A stretch of 64,000 bases of DNA from Nesterenkonia alkaliphila (GTDB taxonomy: Bacteria > Actinomycetota > Actinomycetes > Actinomycetales > Micrococcaceae): positions 1 through 64,000 of the forward strand of contig NZ_WRPM01000098.1 in assembly GCF_009758175.1 (NCBI RefSeq), in the 5' to 3' direction. Below, one piece after another: positions 42,347 through 54,665 of this stretch (the stretch's first letter is position 1; each line of letters starts with the position of its first letter). The notes under the pieces are model-generated. The model did no database searches. It was not told where the DNA came from and was given only the letters and a program-made list of their open reading frames with translations. A program made the position numbers and the translations under genes.

Positions 42347-44146
42347 GTGAAGCCCAAGCCGCTGAACGCAGCATCCCGCAATGAAGCCCTGGCCCGCCTG
42401 AAAGCCACTGCCGATCCGGAGGGCGAGCCCCTTGACGTACTGGTGATCGGCGGTGGCGTAGTGGGCGCGGCCGCCGCGTTTGACGCTGCCGGCCGGGGCC
42501 TGCGCACCGGTCTGGTTGAGGCCAGGGACTTCGGCGAGGGCACCAGCTCCAGGTCGTCAAAACTGGTCCACGGTGGGCTTCGCTACCTGCAGATGCTCGA
42601 CTTCAAGCTGGTGGCCGAGGCGCTGCGCGAACGCGACCTGCTGCTGCGCCGCCTGGCCCCGCACCTGGTGCGGCCGCTGCCGTTCATCTTCCCCTTCGAC
42701 AAGCCTGTGCTGGACCGGGCGTTCATCGGCTCCGGAGTCACCCTCTACGACACTCTGGCCTCCGGCTCCTCGTTCCTGCGCGGGGCGCGCGGGCGGGCCG
42801 TACCCTTCCACCGGCACCTGGGCCGGGCCGGGCTGCGTGAACGCTTCCCCGCCCTGGATGCCGAGCGGTACCACGGCGCCCTGGAGTACTACGACGCCCA
42901 AGTCGATGATGCCCGGCTGGTGCTCACCCTGGCCCGGAGCGCGCACAGCCTGGGTGCGGCCGTGACCTCCCGCACCGAGGCGGTGGAGTACCTGCGAGCA
43001 GCCACCCCGGAGAACAGCGCTGCGGAACCGGAACGGATCACCGGGGTGCGCCTGCTCGACCACCTCACCGGGGAGACCTTCGAGGCCTATGCCAAGGAGA
43101 TCATCCTAGCCGCCGGGGTCTGGACCGGGCAGGCCCAGGAGGCCGCCGCCACCGAATCCGGACTGAAAGTGCTGGCCTCCAAGGGCATCCACATCACCGT
43201 TCCCCGGGAGCGGATCAGCGCCGAGGGCACAGTGGGCATCATCACCCAGACGGAGAAGTCGGTGCTGTTCCTGATCCCACTGCGCGATGTGTGGGCCATA
43301 GGCACCACCGACACCGCCTGGCACGGGGCCGTGGACTCCCCGGCGGCCACCTCCGCAGATATCGACTATGTCTTGGAGCACGCCAATGCGGTGCTCGGCG
43401 AAGACCTCACCCGGGAGGATGTGCTGGCCACCTGGGCCGGACTGCGGCCTCTGGTGCAGCCGGTGGCCACCGATGAGTCAGCCTCTACCAGGGTCTCAAG
43501 GGAGCACACCGTGATGCAGCTGGCCCCCGGGCTGACCGGCATCGCCGGCGGCAAACTCACCACCTACCGGGTGATGGCCGAGGATGTGGTGAACTTCGCC
43601 GCCGAGGGCAGCTTCAAGGACCGTGCCTCGATCACCCACGCTCTGCCGCTGCTGGGCGGGCAGGGCTACGGCGAATGGGTGGATCAGACCGAGGATCTCA
43701 CCGCGCGCTACGGCTGGGACCATGACCGGGTGGACCGGCTGCTCAACCGCTATGGATCCCTGCTTGCTGAGCTGCTCGAGCTGATCGAGCAGGACCCGAG
43801 CCTGGGCAGCCCACTTGAGCAGGCGCCGTCGTACCTGCGTGCTGAGATCGCCTATGCCGCCCAGTATGAGGGTGCGATGCACCTGGACGATCTGCTCTCC
43901 CGGCGCACCCGACTGGTGCATGAGACCGCCGACCGCGGCCTGGCCGCCCTGGAGGAGATCCTGCAGATCGCAGCCCCGCTGCTGGGCTGGGACACGGAGC
44001 GGGCAGAGGCCGAACGCAGCGCCTACACCTCCTATGTAGAAGCCGTGCGCGCCGCAGAGCAGGTCCAGGACGACGCCGCGGCCGCCGAGCTGATCGCCGC
44101 CAGTTACCCGGTGCCCGGGCAGAACGTGGAGGCGTACCCGCTATGA
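42347..44146 (+). CDS. glpD: aerobic glycerol-3-phosphate dehydrogenase
   Basis: FAD flavoprotein at the membrane surface that oxidises sn-glycerol-3-phosphate to DHAP and feeds electrons to quinones. The N-terminal FAD motif is [37 protein letters not shown] is the conserved GlpD segment; [16 protein letters not shown] and [14 protein letters not shown] are the substrate- and FAD-site motifs. The C-terminal DAO_C domain ends near residue 560. The length is 599. The stop overlaps the glpK start (ATGA), so both are made from one transcript. No glpR or glpF is adjacent. Confidence 0.96.
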   Translation: MKPKPLNAASRNEALARLKATADPEGEPLDVLVIGGGVVGAAAAFDAAGRGLRTGLVEARDFGEGTSSRSSKLVHGGLRYLQMLDFKLVAEALRERDLLLRRLAPHLVRPLPFIFPFDKPVLDRAFIGSGVTLYDTLASGSSFLRGARGRAVPFHRHLGRAGLRERFPALDAERYHGALEYYDAQVDDARLVLTLARSAHSLGAAVTSRTEAVEYLRAATPENSAAEPERITGVRLLDHLTGETFEAYAKEIILAAGVWTGQAQEAAATESGLKVLASKGIHITVPRERISAEGTVGIITQTEKSVLFLIPLRDVWAIGTTDTAWHGAVDSPAATSADIDYVLEHANAVLGEDLTREDVLATWAGLRPLVQPVATDESASTRVSREHTVMQLAPGLTGIAGGKLTTYRVMAEDVVNFAAEGSFKDRASITHALPLLGGQGYGEWVDQTEDLTARYGWDHDRVDRLLNRYGSLLAELLELIEQDPSLGSPLEQAPSYLRAEIAYAAQYEGAMHLDDLLSRRTRLVHETADRGLAALEEILQIAAPLLGWDTERAEAERSAYTSYVEAVRAAEQVQDDAAAAELIAASYPVPGQNVEAYPL

Positions 44147-45660
44147 GCAGCTCTGAGACCAGCGAGTACATCCTCTCCATCGACCAGGGCACCACCTCCA
44201 CCCGGGCGGTGGTCTTCGACCACACCGGGCAGATCCTGGCCTCTGCACAGAAGGAGCACACCCAGCACTTCCCGCAGGCCGGATGGGTGGAGCATGACGC
44301 AGTCGAAATCTGGCAGAACACCCAAGAAATGATCAGCGGGGCGTTGACCGAGGGCGGGGTGACTCCGGAGCAGATCAAGGCCCTGGGCATCACCAACCAG
44401 CGTGAGACCACTGTGGTGTGGGACAGGGCCACTGGCGAGCCCATCCACCGAGCGCTGGTCTGGCAGGACACCCGTACCCAGGCGATCATCGATGAGCTCG
44501 CCGCTGACGGCGGCACCGAGAGGTTCAAGGAACGGGCCGGTCTGCCGCTTGCCACCTACTTCTCTGGGCCCAAGATCCGCTGGGTGCTCGACCAGGTGCA
44601 GGGCGCCCGGGAGCGCGCTGAGGCCGGCGAACTGCTCTTCGGCACTATGGACACCTGGTTGGTATGGAACCTCACCGGCGGCACCGAGGGTGGGGTGCAC
44701 ATTACCGATGTCACCAATGCCTCACGGACCCTGCTGATGAACATCGACACCCTGGACTGGAACCCGGAGATCTGCGCGGCGATCGGGGTGCCTGAGGCGG
44801 TGCTGCCGCAGATCCGCAGCTCCTCGGAGGTCTATGCAGAATGCGCTGAGTCCAGTGGGATCCCCGGCGTGCCGATTGCAGGCATCCTGGGTGATCAGCA
44901 CGCTGCCACAGTGGGCCAGGCCTGCTTCGAGCCTGGGCAGGGCAAGAATACTTATGGCACCGGAAACTTCATGCTCATCAACACTGGGCACGAGCCGGTG
45001 CACAACGATCAGGGGCTGCTCACCACACTGGCGTATAAGTTCGGGGCCCAGCCTCCGGTCTACGCCCTGGAAGGTTCTATCGCGGTCACCGGCTCACTGA
45101 TCCAGTGGCTGCGCGACAACCTGGGGCTGATCAGCAGCGCTGCCGAGTCCGAGGACCGGGCCGAGAACGTCAAGGACCACGGGGGTGCCTATATTGTGCC
45201 GGCCTTCTCCGGTCTCTTCGCCCCCTACTGGCGCCCCGAGGCCCGCGGGGTGATCGTGGGTCTGACCCGCTATGTCACCGCAGATCACCTGTGCCGGGCC
45301 GCCCTGGAATCGGTGGCCTTCCAGTCCGCCGAGGTGGTGGAGGCGATGAACGCCTCGGCACCCGAGGACCTCACCGAGCTGAAAGTGGACGGAGGCATGG
45401 TGGTCAACGAAACTCTGATGCAGTTCCAGGCCGACCTCCTCGGGGTGGATGTGGTCCGCCCCGAGGTCATCGAGACCACGGCCCTGGGCGCGGCCTACGC
45501 GGCAGGCCTGGCCACCGGCTACTGGGCCTCCACCGATGAGCTCACCAGCAACTGGCGCGAGGGCCGGCGCTGGCGCCCCACTATGGACCAGGACGCCCGC
45601 AGCCACCGCCTCACCGAATGGCGCAAGGCCGTGGAGCGGAGCTTTAACTGGGTGGACTGA
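44143..45660 (+). CDS. glpK: glycerol kinase
   Basis: Phosphorylates glycerol to sn-glycerol-3-phosphate, the substrate of the gene before it. FGGY-family marks: [16 protein letters not shown] (phosphate loop), [15 protein letters not shown]-like [28 protein letters not shown] (active-site WQD), and [19 protein letters not shown] in the C-terminal half. The length is 505, as expected. ATG 44143 overlaps the glpD stop by four bases. Control by fructose-1,6-bisphosphate or EIIA-Glc contacts cannot be judged. Confidence 0.97.
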   Translation: MSSSETSEYILSIDQGTTSTRAVVFDHTGQILASAQKEHTQHFPQAGWVEHDAVEIWQNTQEMISGALTEGGVTPEQIKALGITNQRETTVVWDRATGEPIHRALVWQDTRTQAIIDELAADGGTERFKERAGLPLATYFSGPKIRWVLDQVQGARERAEAGELLFGTMDTWLVWNLTGGTEGGVHITDVTNASRTLLMNIDTLDWNPEICAAIGVPEAVLPQIRSSSEVYAECAESSGIPGVPIAGILGDQHAATVGQACFEPGQGKNTYGTGNFMLINTGHEPVHNDQGLLTTLAYKFGAQPPVYALEGSIAVTGSLIQWLRDNLGLISSAAESEDRAENVKDHGGAYIVPAFSGLFAPYWRPEARGVIVGLTRYVTADHLCRAALESVAFQSAEVVEAMNASAPEDLTELKVDGGMVVNETLMQFQADLLGVDVVRPEVIETTALGAAYAAGLATGYWASTDELTSNWREGRRWRPTMDQDARSHRLTEWRKAVERSFNWVD

Positions 45661-46025
45661 CTGAGTCCGTCCCCGTCCTAAAGCTACGGAGCCCGCGGAG
45701 CATTTCGGCGTAGTGCCGCGTAAAAGGAACAGCGGCCGGAGCCGAAGATGCGAAGAGAGAGGGCTCCGCAGAATACGACACGCGGAGCGTCAGATTAATT
45801 TTTCTGGGGATAGAACTGTGCACAGCTGTGGAGAGGCGAGCCGGCGGCGTCGTACTTCCCCGCCCTGGTGCCGAACACACCATCCACAGCCGTTGTGCAC
45901 AGGCAGTGGATAACTACACTGGTGTGAGTACAGCATCTTGTGGCTACTGACTTAAGCCGACACAAGATGTAGTATTGAAGAGTCTTCACAGCCCCCGGAA
46001 CTACCTGAGGAAAGGAACCTTCCCC
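45661..46025 (+). other. intergenic control region before nrdHIEF
   Basis: No gene is visible in these 365 bases. The right half holds, in order, near-matches to DnaA boxes (TTGTGCACA at 45893-45901 and, inverted, AGTGGATAA at 45905-45913, complement TTATCCACT) and two NrdR-like boxes at 45930-45975. GAGGAAAGGAA just before 46026 is the nrdH ribosome site. The left half shows nothing recognisable. Confidence 0.6.
45930..45975. promoter_or_regulatory. paired NrdR-like boxes
   Basis: ACAGCATCTTGTGGCT (45930-45945) and ACACAAGATGTAGTAT (45960-45975) resemble the palindromic NrdR site, one in each orientation, with starts 30 bases apart, about three helical turns. NrdR is the dATP/ATP-responsive repressor of ribonucleotide reductase genes; paired sites at this spacing before nrd operons are its known pattern. 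Confidence 0.8.
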
Positions 46026-46277
46026 ATGAGCGTCACCGTCTACACCAAGCCCGCCTGCGTGCAGTGCAACGCCACCTACCGCGCGCTGGACAAGAACGGC
46101 GTCACCTACAAGACCGTTGATATCTCCCAGGACGCTGAGGCCCTGGAGCGGGTTCGCGCACTCGGTTACATGCAGGCCCCTGTGGTGATCACCGAATCCG
46201 ACCACTGGTCCGGATTCCGGCCCGATAAGATCTCCGAGCTCTCCGCTGCTGCAGCACCCCAGGCCGCCGCAGCCTGA
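46026..46277 (+). CDS. nrdH: glutaredoxin-like NrdH
   Basis: An 83-residue thiol electron donor for the class Ib ribonucleotide reductase. [16 protein letters not shown] holds the CxxC redox site (CVQC), and the conserved tail [12 protein letters not shown] is the NrdH family mark for use with thioredoxin reductase. AGGAAAGGAA precedes the ATG. It opens the nrdHIEF operon and lies just after the paired NrdR-like boxes. Confidence 0.97.
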   Translation: MSVTVYTKPACVQCNATYRALDKNGVTYKTVDISQDAEALERVRALGYMQAPVVITESDHWSGFRPDKISELSAAAAPQAAAA

Positions 46278-46701
46278 CCACCCCTACGGGAGCCAGTATG
46301 CTCACCTCCGCCAGGCTGATCTACTTCTCCTCGGTGTCGAACAACACCCACCGGTTCGTGGAGAAGCTCGGCCTGCCCGAGGGGGAGGCGGCCAGACTGC
46401 CGGTGCACACCGGGGCTGAGACCCTGACGGCCACAGAGCCCTATGTGCTGATCCTGCCGACATACGGGGCCAATGGCGGCAGGGGATCGGTGCCCAAGCA
46501 GGTCATCAAGTTCCTCAACGTGGAGTCCAATCGGAGGCTGCTGCGAGGCGTGATCGGCGCGGGCAACACTAATTTTCACGAAAGCTACTGCATTGCCGGT
46601 GACATCGTCGCCGCCAAATGCAATGTGCCGCACCTGTACAGGTTCGAGCTGATGGGCACTCCAGAGGATGTGTCCAAAGTCCACAAGGGATTGGAAGAGT
46701 T

Positions 46702-49966
<3,265 letters not shown>

Positions 49967-50025
49967 GAGACGAGGGTTGGGCATTCTGAGTCACTGACTG
50001 ACCCAGACGCCCATCAGGGTCCTTG

Positions 50026-50066
50026 AAGGCCTGGATCTGCATGCTTCTGCAGGTCCAGGCCTTTTT
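50026..50066 (+). terminator. intrinsic terminator of nrdHIEF
   Basis: AAGGCCTGGA pairs with TCCAGGCCTT around an inner CTGCATGCTTCTGCAG, followed by TTTTT. It closes the nrd operon and is the last recognisable core-chromosome feature before the conjugative element. Confidence 0.9.
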
Positions 50067-50124
50067 CGTGTCCCCTCCCAACGAAACAGAGGAGGACCGA
50101 GATGACCATCAGAAGCCGCCCAGT

Positions 50125-50312
50125 GGGGCACGCCGAGGGCACGGGCACACCTACCAGATGGGTAAGGGAGTCTTTGCCACCCGGAATTTGGGGTCGGCAT
50201 GCCCGCGAGGTCGTGCCCCAGCGTGCCCTCCAGGGTACTCGCAAGGGCTCTGGATCCCCAGGATTACAGGGATCTTGCCGCGTGTGCTCTGCGAGGGGCA
50301 CGGAGGGGCACG
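50125..50312. repeat. three pairs of GGGGCACG-type repeats, probable integrase arm sites
   Basis: Short repeats come in pairs with starts 10-11 bases apart: GGGGCACG at 50125 and AGGGCACG at 50136; inverted CGTGCCCC at 50212 and CGTGCCCT at 50222; GGGGCACG at 50295 and again at 50305. They lie immediately before the tyrosine integrase gene, where arm-type integrase or excisionase sites are expected. An imperfect dyad GATCCC/GGGATC (50253-50274) lies between the last two pairs. The att core itself should lie to their left, between the nrdF end and 50125, but could not be pinned down. Confidence 0.6.
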
Positions 50313-50352
50313 ACGGCCCGGGACAGTCCGTACGAGGTCACCGGAGGGTACG

Positions 50353-51678
50353 ATGAGCACCACCACGAAGAAGCAGACACCTGCCACCCGACGTGAGTCC
50401 TGGGGGAGACTGCGCAAGCTCCCCTCCGGCCGTTGGCAGGCCCGCTATCCGGCCCCGGATGGGCAGATGTACCCGGCTCGGACCGAGGACGATAAGCCGC
50501 TGACGTTTCTGACCAAGACCGATGCCCGCACGTGGTTGGCCGGGATGCATACCAAAATCGCCCGGGAGGACTGGGCGCCCCCAGCCGTGGTGGCAGCTCG
50601 CCGTCGTGCCGAGGCAGAAGCCGAGAAAGCACAGGCCCTGGGGTTCGCCGAGTATTCGGAACGGTGGATGGAGATGATCCGCACACGGCCAGGTCGTAGC
50701 GGCAAGAAGCGCGCCCCAGCGACTATTCGGGACTATCAGGGCAAGGTCACCGGGTATCTGGTGCCTGAGTTCGGTGACACTCCGGTGCGGGATATCGATG
50801 AAGCTCGGATACAGGTGATGACTGAGCGGTTGGATAAGATCCCTTCGCCGTTGAATCCGAACTCGAAATTCAACGGGGTCACCAGGCCGGTGCTGATCGT
50901 GTTGATGATGATTCTTCGGCAAGCAGCCAGAGACGGGATCATTCGGGTAGTACCGAACGTCTCAGTTCCCAAGCAGGAACCAGTCCGCCATGACATCGAC
51001 CACTCCCCGGAGGAGGACGTGGCCACCCCCGAGCAGGTCGAAGGCCTCTACGAGGAATTGCCCGATCTCTACAGCATTATGGCGCTGCTTGCTGCCTGGT
51101 GTCAGTTACGTCGCGGGGAGGGCCTTGGGCTTCAGCGCCGGGATATCCAATGGCAGCGTGACGGCAGCGCGATTCTTCACGTGCGGCGGCAGCTGAACGC
51201 GAACACCGGTGACTACACCGATCCCAAGAGTGAGGCCGGCAAACGCTCACTCAGTATCCCGAAGATCATGATCGACCGGCTGAGAAAGCACATGGAGGAC
51301 AACGTCGCATCCGAGGCTAAGGCCCCAGTCGTTCCGACCAACGTTCAAGGAAGTGTGCCCTTGTCCAATACACGATGGGGATACGTATGGGCCGAGGCCC
51401 GAGACGCGGTGAAGAGCCTGCCTAACTACTTCCGTTTCCATGATCTGCGGCATACCGGCTTGACCATCTTCGCCCAGGAAGGAGCAACACTGGCCGAGTT
51501 GATGCGTCGTGGCGGACACTCAGATATTCGTGTGGTGATCCGCTACCAGCACGCCACCATGACCAGAGATAGGGAGCTCGCTGACCGGATGAGTGATCAC
51601 GTCGCCGCCAGTATCGCCGCGGCCAAGAAGAAGAAGGAAGAAGCAGAGACGTCTTCGGACAGCCCAGGACACCTATGA
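50353..51678 (+). CDS. int: tyrosine-type site-specific integrase
   Basis: A 441-residue phage/ICE integrase. The N-terminal arm-binding region has the AP2-like WGRLRKLPSGRWQARYPAPDG; a SAM-like core-binding domain follows (residues 100-215); the catalytic domain has Arg in QLRRGEGLGL near residue 253, HDLRHTG near 362, GGHSDI near 389 and the tyrosine nucleophile in IRYQHATMTRDRELA near 398. All active-site residues are present, so it should work. ATG 50353 follows CGGAGGG; the long open frame before it is not coding. It sits at the left end of the conjugative element and reads inward, with a small excisionase behind it. Confidence 0.96.
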   Translation: MSTTTKKQTPATRRESWGRLRKLPSGRWQARYPAPDGQMYPARTEDDKPLTFLTKTDARTWLAGMHTKIAREDWAPPAVVAARRRAEAEAEKAQALGFAEYSERWMEMIRTRPGRSGKKRAPATIRDYQGKVTGYLVPEFGDTPVRDIDEARIQVMTERLDKIPSPLNPNSKFNGVTRPVLIVLMMILRQAARDGIIRVVPNVSVPKQEPVRHDIDHSPEEDVATPEQVEGLYEELPDLYSIMALLAAWCQLRRGEGLGLQRRDIQWQRDGSAILHVRRQLNANTGDYTDPKSEAGKRSLSIPKIMIDRLRKHMEDNVASEAKAPVVPTNVQGSVPLSNTRWGYVWAEARDAVKSLPNYFRFHDLRHTGLTIFAQEGATLAELMRRGGHSDIRVVIRYQHATMTRDRELADRMSDHVAASIAAAKKKKEEAETSSDSPGHL

Positions 51679-51709
51679 GGTGAAGCAACAACTAAAAGGA
51701 GGTACTGCC

Positions 51710-51910
51710 ATGGTTCAACACGAGACCACCCCGGGACCGAGGCTGGTGTCACTGGCCGAGGCCGCAGAGCAGTTTGGAGTCTCGGTTAAGACACTCCGGC
51801 GACGAATCGCTGACGGGACCGTTCACGGATACCGCGTCGGACGGCTCATCCGAGTCGACCTGGACGAACTCCATGAGCGATTGCTCGTTGAGATCCCTTC
51901 GGTGAGGTAG
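51710..51910 (+). CDS. xis: excisionase-like HTH protein
   Basis: A 66-residue winged-helix DNA-binding protein of the excisionase/MerR-like type: LVSLAEAAEQFGVSVKTLRR then IADGTVHGYRVGRLIRVDLDEL. It likely directs the integrase to excise the element. AAAGGAGG lies seven bases before the ATG, the best ribosome site in this region, and it begins 31 bases after int. A strong terminator follows, so int and xis form a unit. Confidence 0.92.
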   Translation: MVQHETTPGPRLVSLAEAAEQFGVSVKTLRRRIADGTVHGYRVGRLIRVDLDELHERLLVEIPSVR

Positions 51911-51919
51911 TCGACACCC

Positions 51920-51963
51920 ACACGAAGGGGGACGCACCCATGGGGGCGCGTCCCCCTTCGTGT
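51920..51963 (+). terminator. strong terminator after xis
   Basis: ACACGAAGGGGGACGC pairs perfectly with GCGTCCCCCTTCGTGT around ACCCATGGGGGC. The stem is 16 bases. A long T-run is lacking, but the symmetry suggests it stops transcription from both sides. Confidence 0.85.
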
Positions 51964-52069
51964 CTAGGCACCGCCGCCGTCGTCCTTCCCCTGATCAACA
52001 TGGCAGGCTAACGAGCCGTCCTCGCCCCTTGTGATCTGCGAACGAGACGATCCGCTATGCCCTCGTGAC

Positions 52070-52405
52070 CTATGCCGTTGCCGGTTGCACGGATTCTCTG
52101 CGATCGTTCCGAGTGAGACGGATTCGAATAAGGTACACGACACTGATGGGCCCCATAATCAGGAACTTGAACGCTGACCAGAGGCAGGCCAGGACGATGA
52201 GGTGGAGCCAGCCAGGGGCGCCGGCGTCGATCAAAGTGGTGCACCAGTAGGCAACGGCGAAGTATGGGATGGCCAGGCCCATGGCGGGGATGCCCCATTT
52301 GAGGCCCTGACGGGTGCGGATGCGATCGAGGATGATGTTGCTGGGCATCCATGCGCGAAGAAACACGCCGGTGTGAATGCTGGCGATCCAGATGAGACGA
52401 AGCAT
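52070..52405 (-). CDS. small membrane protein (annotated elsewhere as sulfate permease-like)
   Basis: A 111-residue protein with an N-terminal MLRLIWIASIHTGVFLRAWM and two strong hydrophobic helices (WGIPAMGLAIPYFAVAY and WLHLIVLACLWSAFKFLIMG), plus a basic tail. Proteins of this pattern occur in actinobacterial conjugative elements and are often loosely named sulfate permease; they are far too short for a transporter of that class, so I treat the function as unknown. ATG 52405 is chosen because GGGAGGA lies just before it. It is convergent with xis, separated by the terminator. Confidence 0.75.
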   Translation of the reverse strand: MLRLIWIASIHTGVFLRAWMPSNIILDRIRTRQGLKWGIPAMGLAIPYFAVAYWCTTLIDAGAPGWLHLIVLACLWSAFKFLIMGPISVVYLIRIRLTRNDRRESVQPATA

Positions 52406-52633
52406 GACGGAGTCCTCCCTTACGGACGGCGACGTCACGTAGGAATGGACTCACCCGGCCTGTTGTCCCCGGGGTCGTCAACCACCAGCCTGAAGCTAGC
52501 AGCGCAGCTAATAGGGTATCGCCGTAGCTCTGAGTCTACGTGGCCTTACGGTCTCATGTGAAGAGCTCCGGAGGGCCCGGTCCTATGCGGTTGGTTTGGT
52601 GTGCACCTGTGCCGTGAAGGGAGGGCACCGGTC

Positions 52634-53362
52634 ATGGCAGAAGTCTATGGACAGTTGGCGTTCGACTTTGATGAGTTAGCCCGGGAGGAAGCCCGCGCGC
52701 AGGTCGATCAATGGCGGGACGCACCACTGCACTTCACCAGCGAGTATTACTCTCCACACGAGTTGGAGGAAGCGTTCGCGCACTGGACGTTTCTCAACGG
52801 GAACTTCGACTCCTATCGACGTAGCCATATGTGGCATCGTGGGATCGCCCATGAGCAACAGACTGTGCTGGGCGATCATAGTGGGGAGATGTTCAGCGCT
52901 GATCTCAGGTCAGACCGTGGTCACCTGGGCCCGGGGGAGCTGCTGGCGCAGATGATTTGCGAACCCTGCGACTGGCACGTGATCACCGCTGACGAGAACG
53001 CTGCGGTGGAGGCGTGGCACGATCATGCTCTGCCGGGCTGGCGAGCGCTGCCGGTAGTGCCTGCACAGATTAAAGTCCGTCATGAGTCAGGCCTGACCAC
53101 GGTCGCGAAGACGTGGATCGCCGAACGCTACCCAGCCGATATGCAGGTCCACGGGGCCCCGATCATCACTGAACGCAGCCCCGTGGGCACCCGCCATGTG
53201 CCAAGCTATTCACCGTGGGGCGGCTATGACCTCTCCTCGACAGCTCTCGATACACCAGCCGCACCACGAGGCTCCTCCAGAACAGTCCGCCGTGAGCTCC
53301 CCGATTTCGCTGGACCGCGGCCCTGTGTGACGTCCGATAGGGGTCGTGGTCTTGGTGACTGA
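52634..53362 (+). CDS. DUF6349-like ICE protein
   Basis: A 242-residue cytoplasmic protein rich in Trp and His: FAHWTFLNGNFDSYRRSHMW, EPCDWHVITADENAAVEAWH and GWRALPVVPA are the strongest conserved-looking segments. This set resembles proteins I know as the DUF6349 family of actinobacterial mobile elements. The C-terminal 50 residues (from SPWGGYD) are disordered in character. No catalytic motif is recognisable. GGAGGG precedes ATG 52634 by about nine bases. It is convergent with the DUF4913-like gene, separated by a hairpin. Confidence 0.72.
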   Translation: MAEVYGQLAFDFDELAREEARAQVDQWRDAPLHFTSEYYSPHELEEAFAHWTFLNGNFDSYRRSHMWHRGIAHEQQTVLGDHSGEMFSADLRSDRGHLGPGELLAQMICEPCDWHVITADENAAVEAWHDHALPGWRALPVVPAQIKVRHESGLTTVAKTWIAERYPADMQVHGAPIITERSPVGTRHVPSYSPWGGYDLSSTALDTPAAPRGSSRTVRRELPDFAGPRPCVTSDRGRGLGD

Positions 53363-53376
53363 CGGGCACCGACGTG

Positions 53377-53417
53377 GGGGAGGGTTGCAGCAACGTCGTT
53401 ATGCTGCGACCCTCCCC
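53377..53417. terminator. hairpin between convergent element genes
   Basis: GGGGAGGGT TGCAGCA pairs with TGCTGCG ACCCTCCCC around ACGTCGTTA (one mismatch). There is no T-run; its position between convergent stops supports a two-way terminator. Confidence 0.6.
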
Positions 53418-53431
53418 GTGGATGTGTGTGG

Positions 53432-54049
53432 TTAGGTGACTTCTCCGGTTTGTGGGTTGAGACTGGCGTAGAACTCGTCTTCTTTGGCTTTGCGGCGGGC
53501 CACATCGTCGAGGACGAACTCCACGAAGTCCTCATCCCGGTTCTCGATCGGGGCTTCTTCGACCGCATCGGCGGGATCTTCCCCCGGCCAGGCGGTTTGC
53601 CGGGTGGGCCGGTCCCGGTCCAGCCGTGTCCCCGAGGCTTGGACCCAATCGCGCAGGCGTTGGCGTGCTTCGGCGAAGTCTCGGTGCCAGCCAATGGGCG
53701 CGGACCCGTTTTGTTCAGGGTCGTAGGCACAGAGCCAGTGGGTGTGCAGGGCGGAGAGTTCCCACACCAGTTCCGAGTGTCGATGCCACATCGGAGGGAT
53801 GACACTGACAGGCAGCCCGTAGGTCTGCCGGAGCCAGTTCACCCACGCGTTGAGCTCCAGCCACTGCAGCTCTGCCTGCTCGGAGGAGAGCAGGTTCCAA
53901 TTGATCGGCCCGGGCGGCTCATCCAAGGCCGGTCCCGTCCCAGCCGCACCGGGAGGTGACTCTGTGCTGGCAGGGTCCTCTGGTTCGGGCTCGTCGATCT
54001 GGGGTGGATCTTCTGGGCCGGGGGTGAGATCCTCGTCGTCTTCGCTCAT
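53432..54049 (-). CDS. DUF4913-like protein
   Basis: A 205-residue protein with an acidic, Pro-rich N-terminal tail (residues 1-50) and a helical core: LELNAWVNWLRQTYGLPVS, IPPMWHRHSELVWELSALHT and GWHRDFAEARQRLRDWV. This W-rich core matches the DUF4913 domain found in Actinobacteria conjugative elements; its function is unknown. It is the last gene of the leftward transfer run and begins 13 bases after the end of ssb. ATG 54049 is preferred to the longer frame that overlaps ssb. Confidence 0.75.
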   Translation of the reverse strand: MSEDDEDLTPGPEDPPQIDEPEPEDPASTESPPGAAGTGPALDEPPGPINWNLLSSEQAELQWLELNAWVNWLRQTYGLPVSVIPPMWHRHSELVWELSALHTHWLCAYDPEQNGSAPIGWHRDFAEARQRLRDWVQASGTRLDRDRPTRQTAWPGEDPADAVEEAPIENRDEDFVEFVLDDVARRKAKEDEFYASLNPQTGEVT

Positions 54050-54062
54050 GGTGATGGTCTCC

Positions 54063-54542
54063 TCACTGGCCCATTGCCGCGTGCTGAGGTGGCTGCTGGG
54101 CCGGCCGCTGCGGTGGTTCGAACGCCTGGTTCTGCGTGCGGCTCTGATCCACACTGACCGGCTGCTGGCCCACCGCCTCCTGCTGGGGCGTGCGATCAAC
54201 ACTCACTCTGCTGCGGGCAGCGTCGGGGCCGATCTTCTTGGCGACGAATTCTTCACCGCCGCGCTGCTGGCCCTCTTTTTCATAGGCGTACTCGCGCACA
54301 TACCCGTCAGCGACGAAGGGATCGCCCTTCTCGAAAAGATCAGCTGCTCGTTCAGCGGTCTTGCGATAGACCACCAGGTTGTGGAACGAGGGCTCCAGCT
54401 GGGTGAAGGAGCCGTCGTCCTCGCGGCGGTAGTGTTCGATGCCCATCCGGGCGTAGAGCCGGGCCACCCCCTGTTGCCCATAGGTCAGTTGTGGATCGGT
54501 GGCGATGAAGCCTGATACTGACTGACCGGTCTTGATAGCCAT
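54063..54542 (-). CDS. ssb: single-stranded DNA-binding protein
   Basis: A 159-residue OB-fold protein: SVSGFIATDPQLTYGQQGVARLYARMGIEHYR is long first strand, FHNLVVYRKTAERAADLFEKGDPF and VADGYVREYAYEKEG form the rest. A Gln/Pro-rich flexible tail follows, without the acidic DDDIPF tip used by cellular SSB to recruit partners. This suits an element-encoded SSB that protects the transferred strand. The ribosome site GGAGGAGGAAGG is strong. It lies between the giant methylase-helicase and the DUF4913-like gene. Confidence 0.88.
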   Translation of the reverse strand: MAIKTGQSVSGFIATDPQLTYGQQGVARLYARMGIEHYRREDDGSFTQLEPSFHNLVVYRKTAERAADLFEKGDPFVADGYVREYAYEKEGQQRGGEEFVAKKIGPDAARSRVSVDRTPQQEAVGQQPVSVDQSRTQNQAFEPPQRPAQQPPQHAAMGQ

Positions 54543-54665
54543 GGCCCTTCCTCCTCCTCGTGTGTTCAGTCCAATGGCGACCTGTGGTGATCGCTCCTAT
54601 GAGGAAGGTGCGCATCCCCGGACACCTCAGGACCCGGTGGTCACGGGCCGGTATGACGAGAAGGC

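Noticed and set aside
42557-43063. Minus-strand open frames opposite glpD and glpK
   Set aside because: They are shadows of intact genes in a high-GC genome, with low-complexity content and no starts with ribosome sites.
50253-50274. GATCCC/GGGATC dyad as the att core of the conjugative element
   Set aside because: Repeats of the same type lie on both sides of it, whereas an integrated copy should have element arm sites on one side only.
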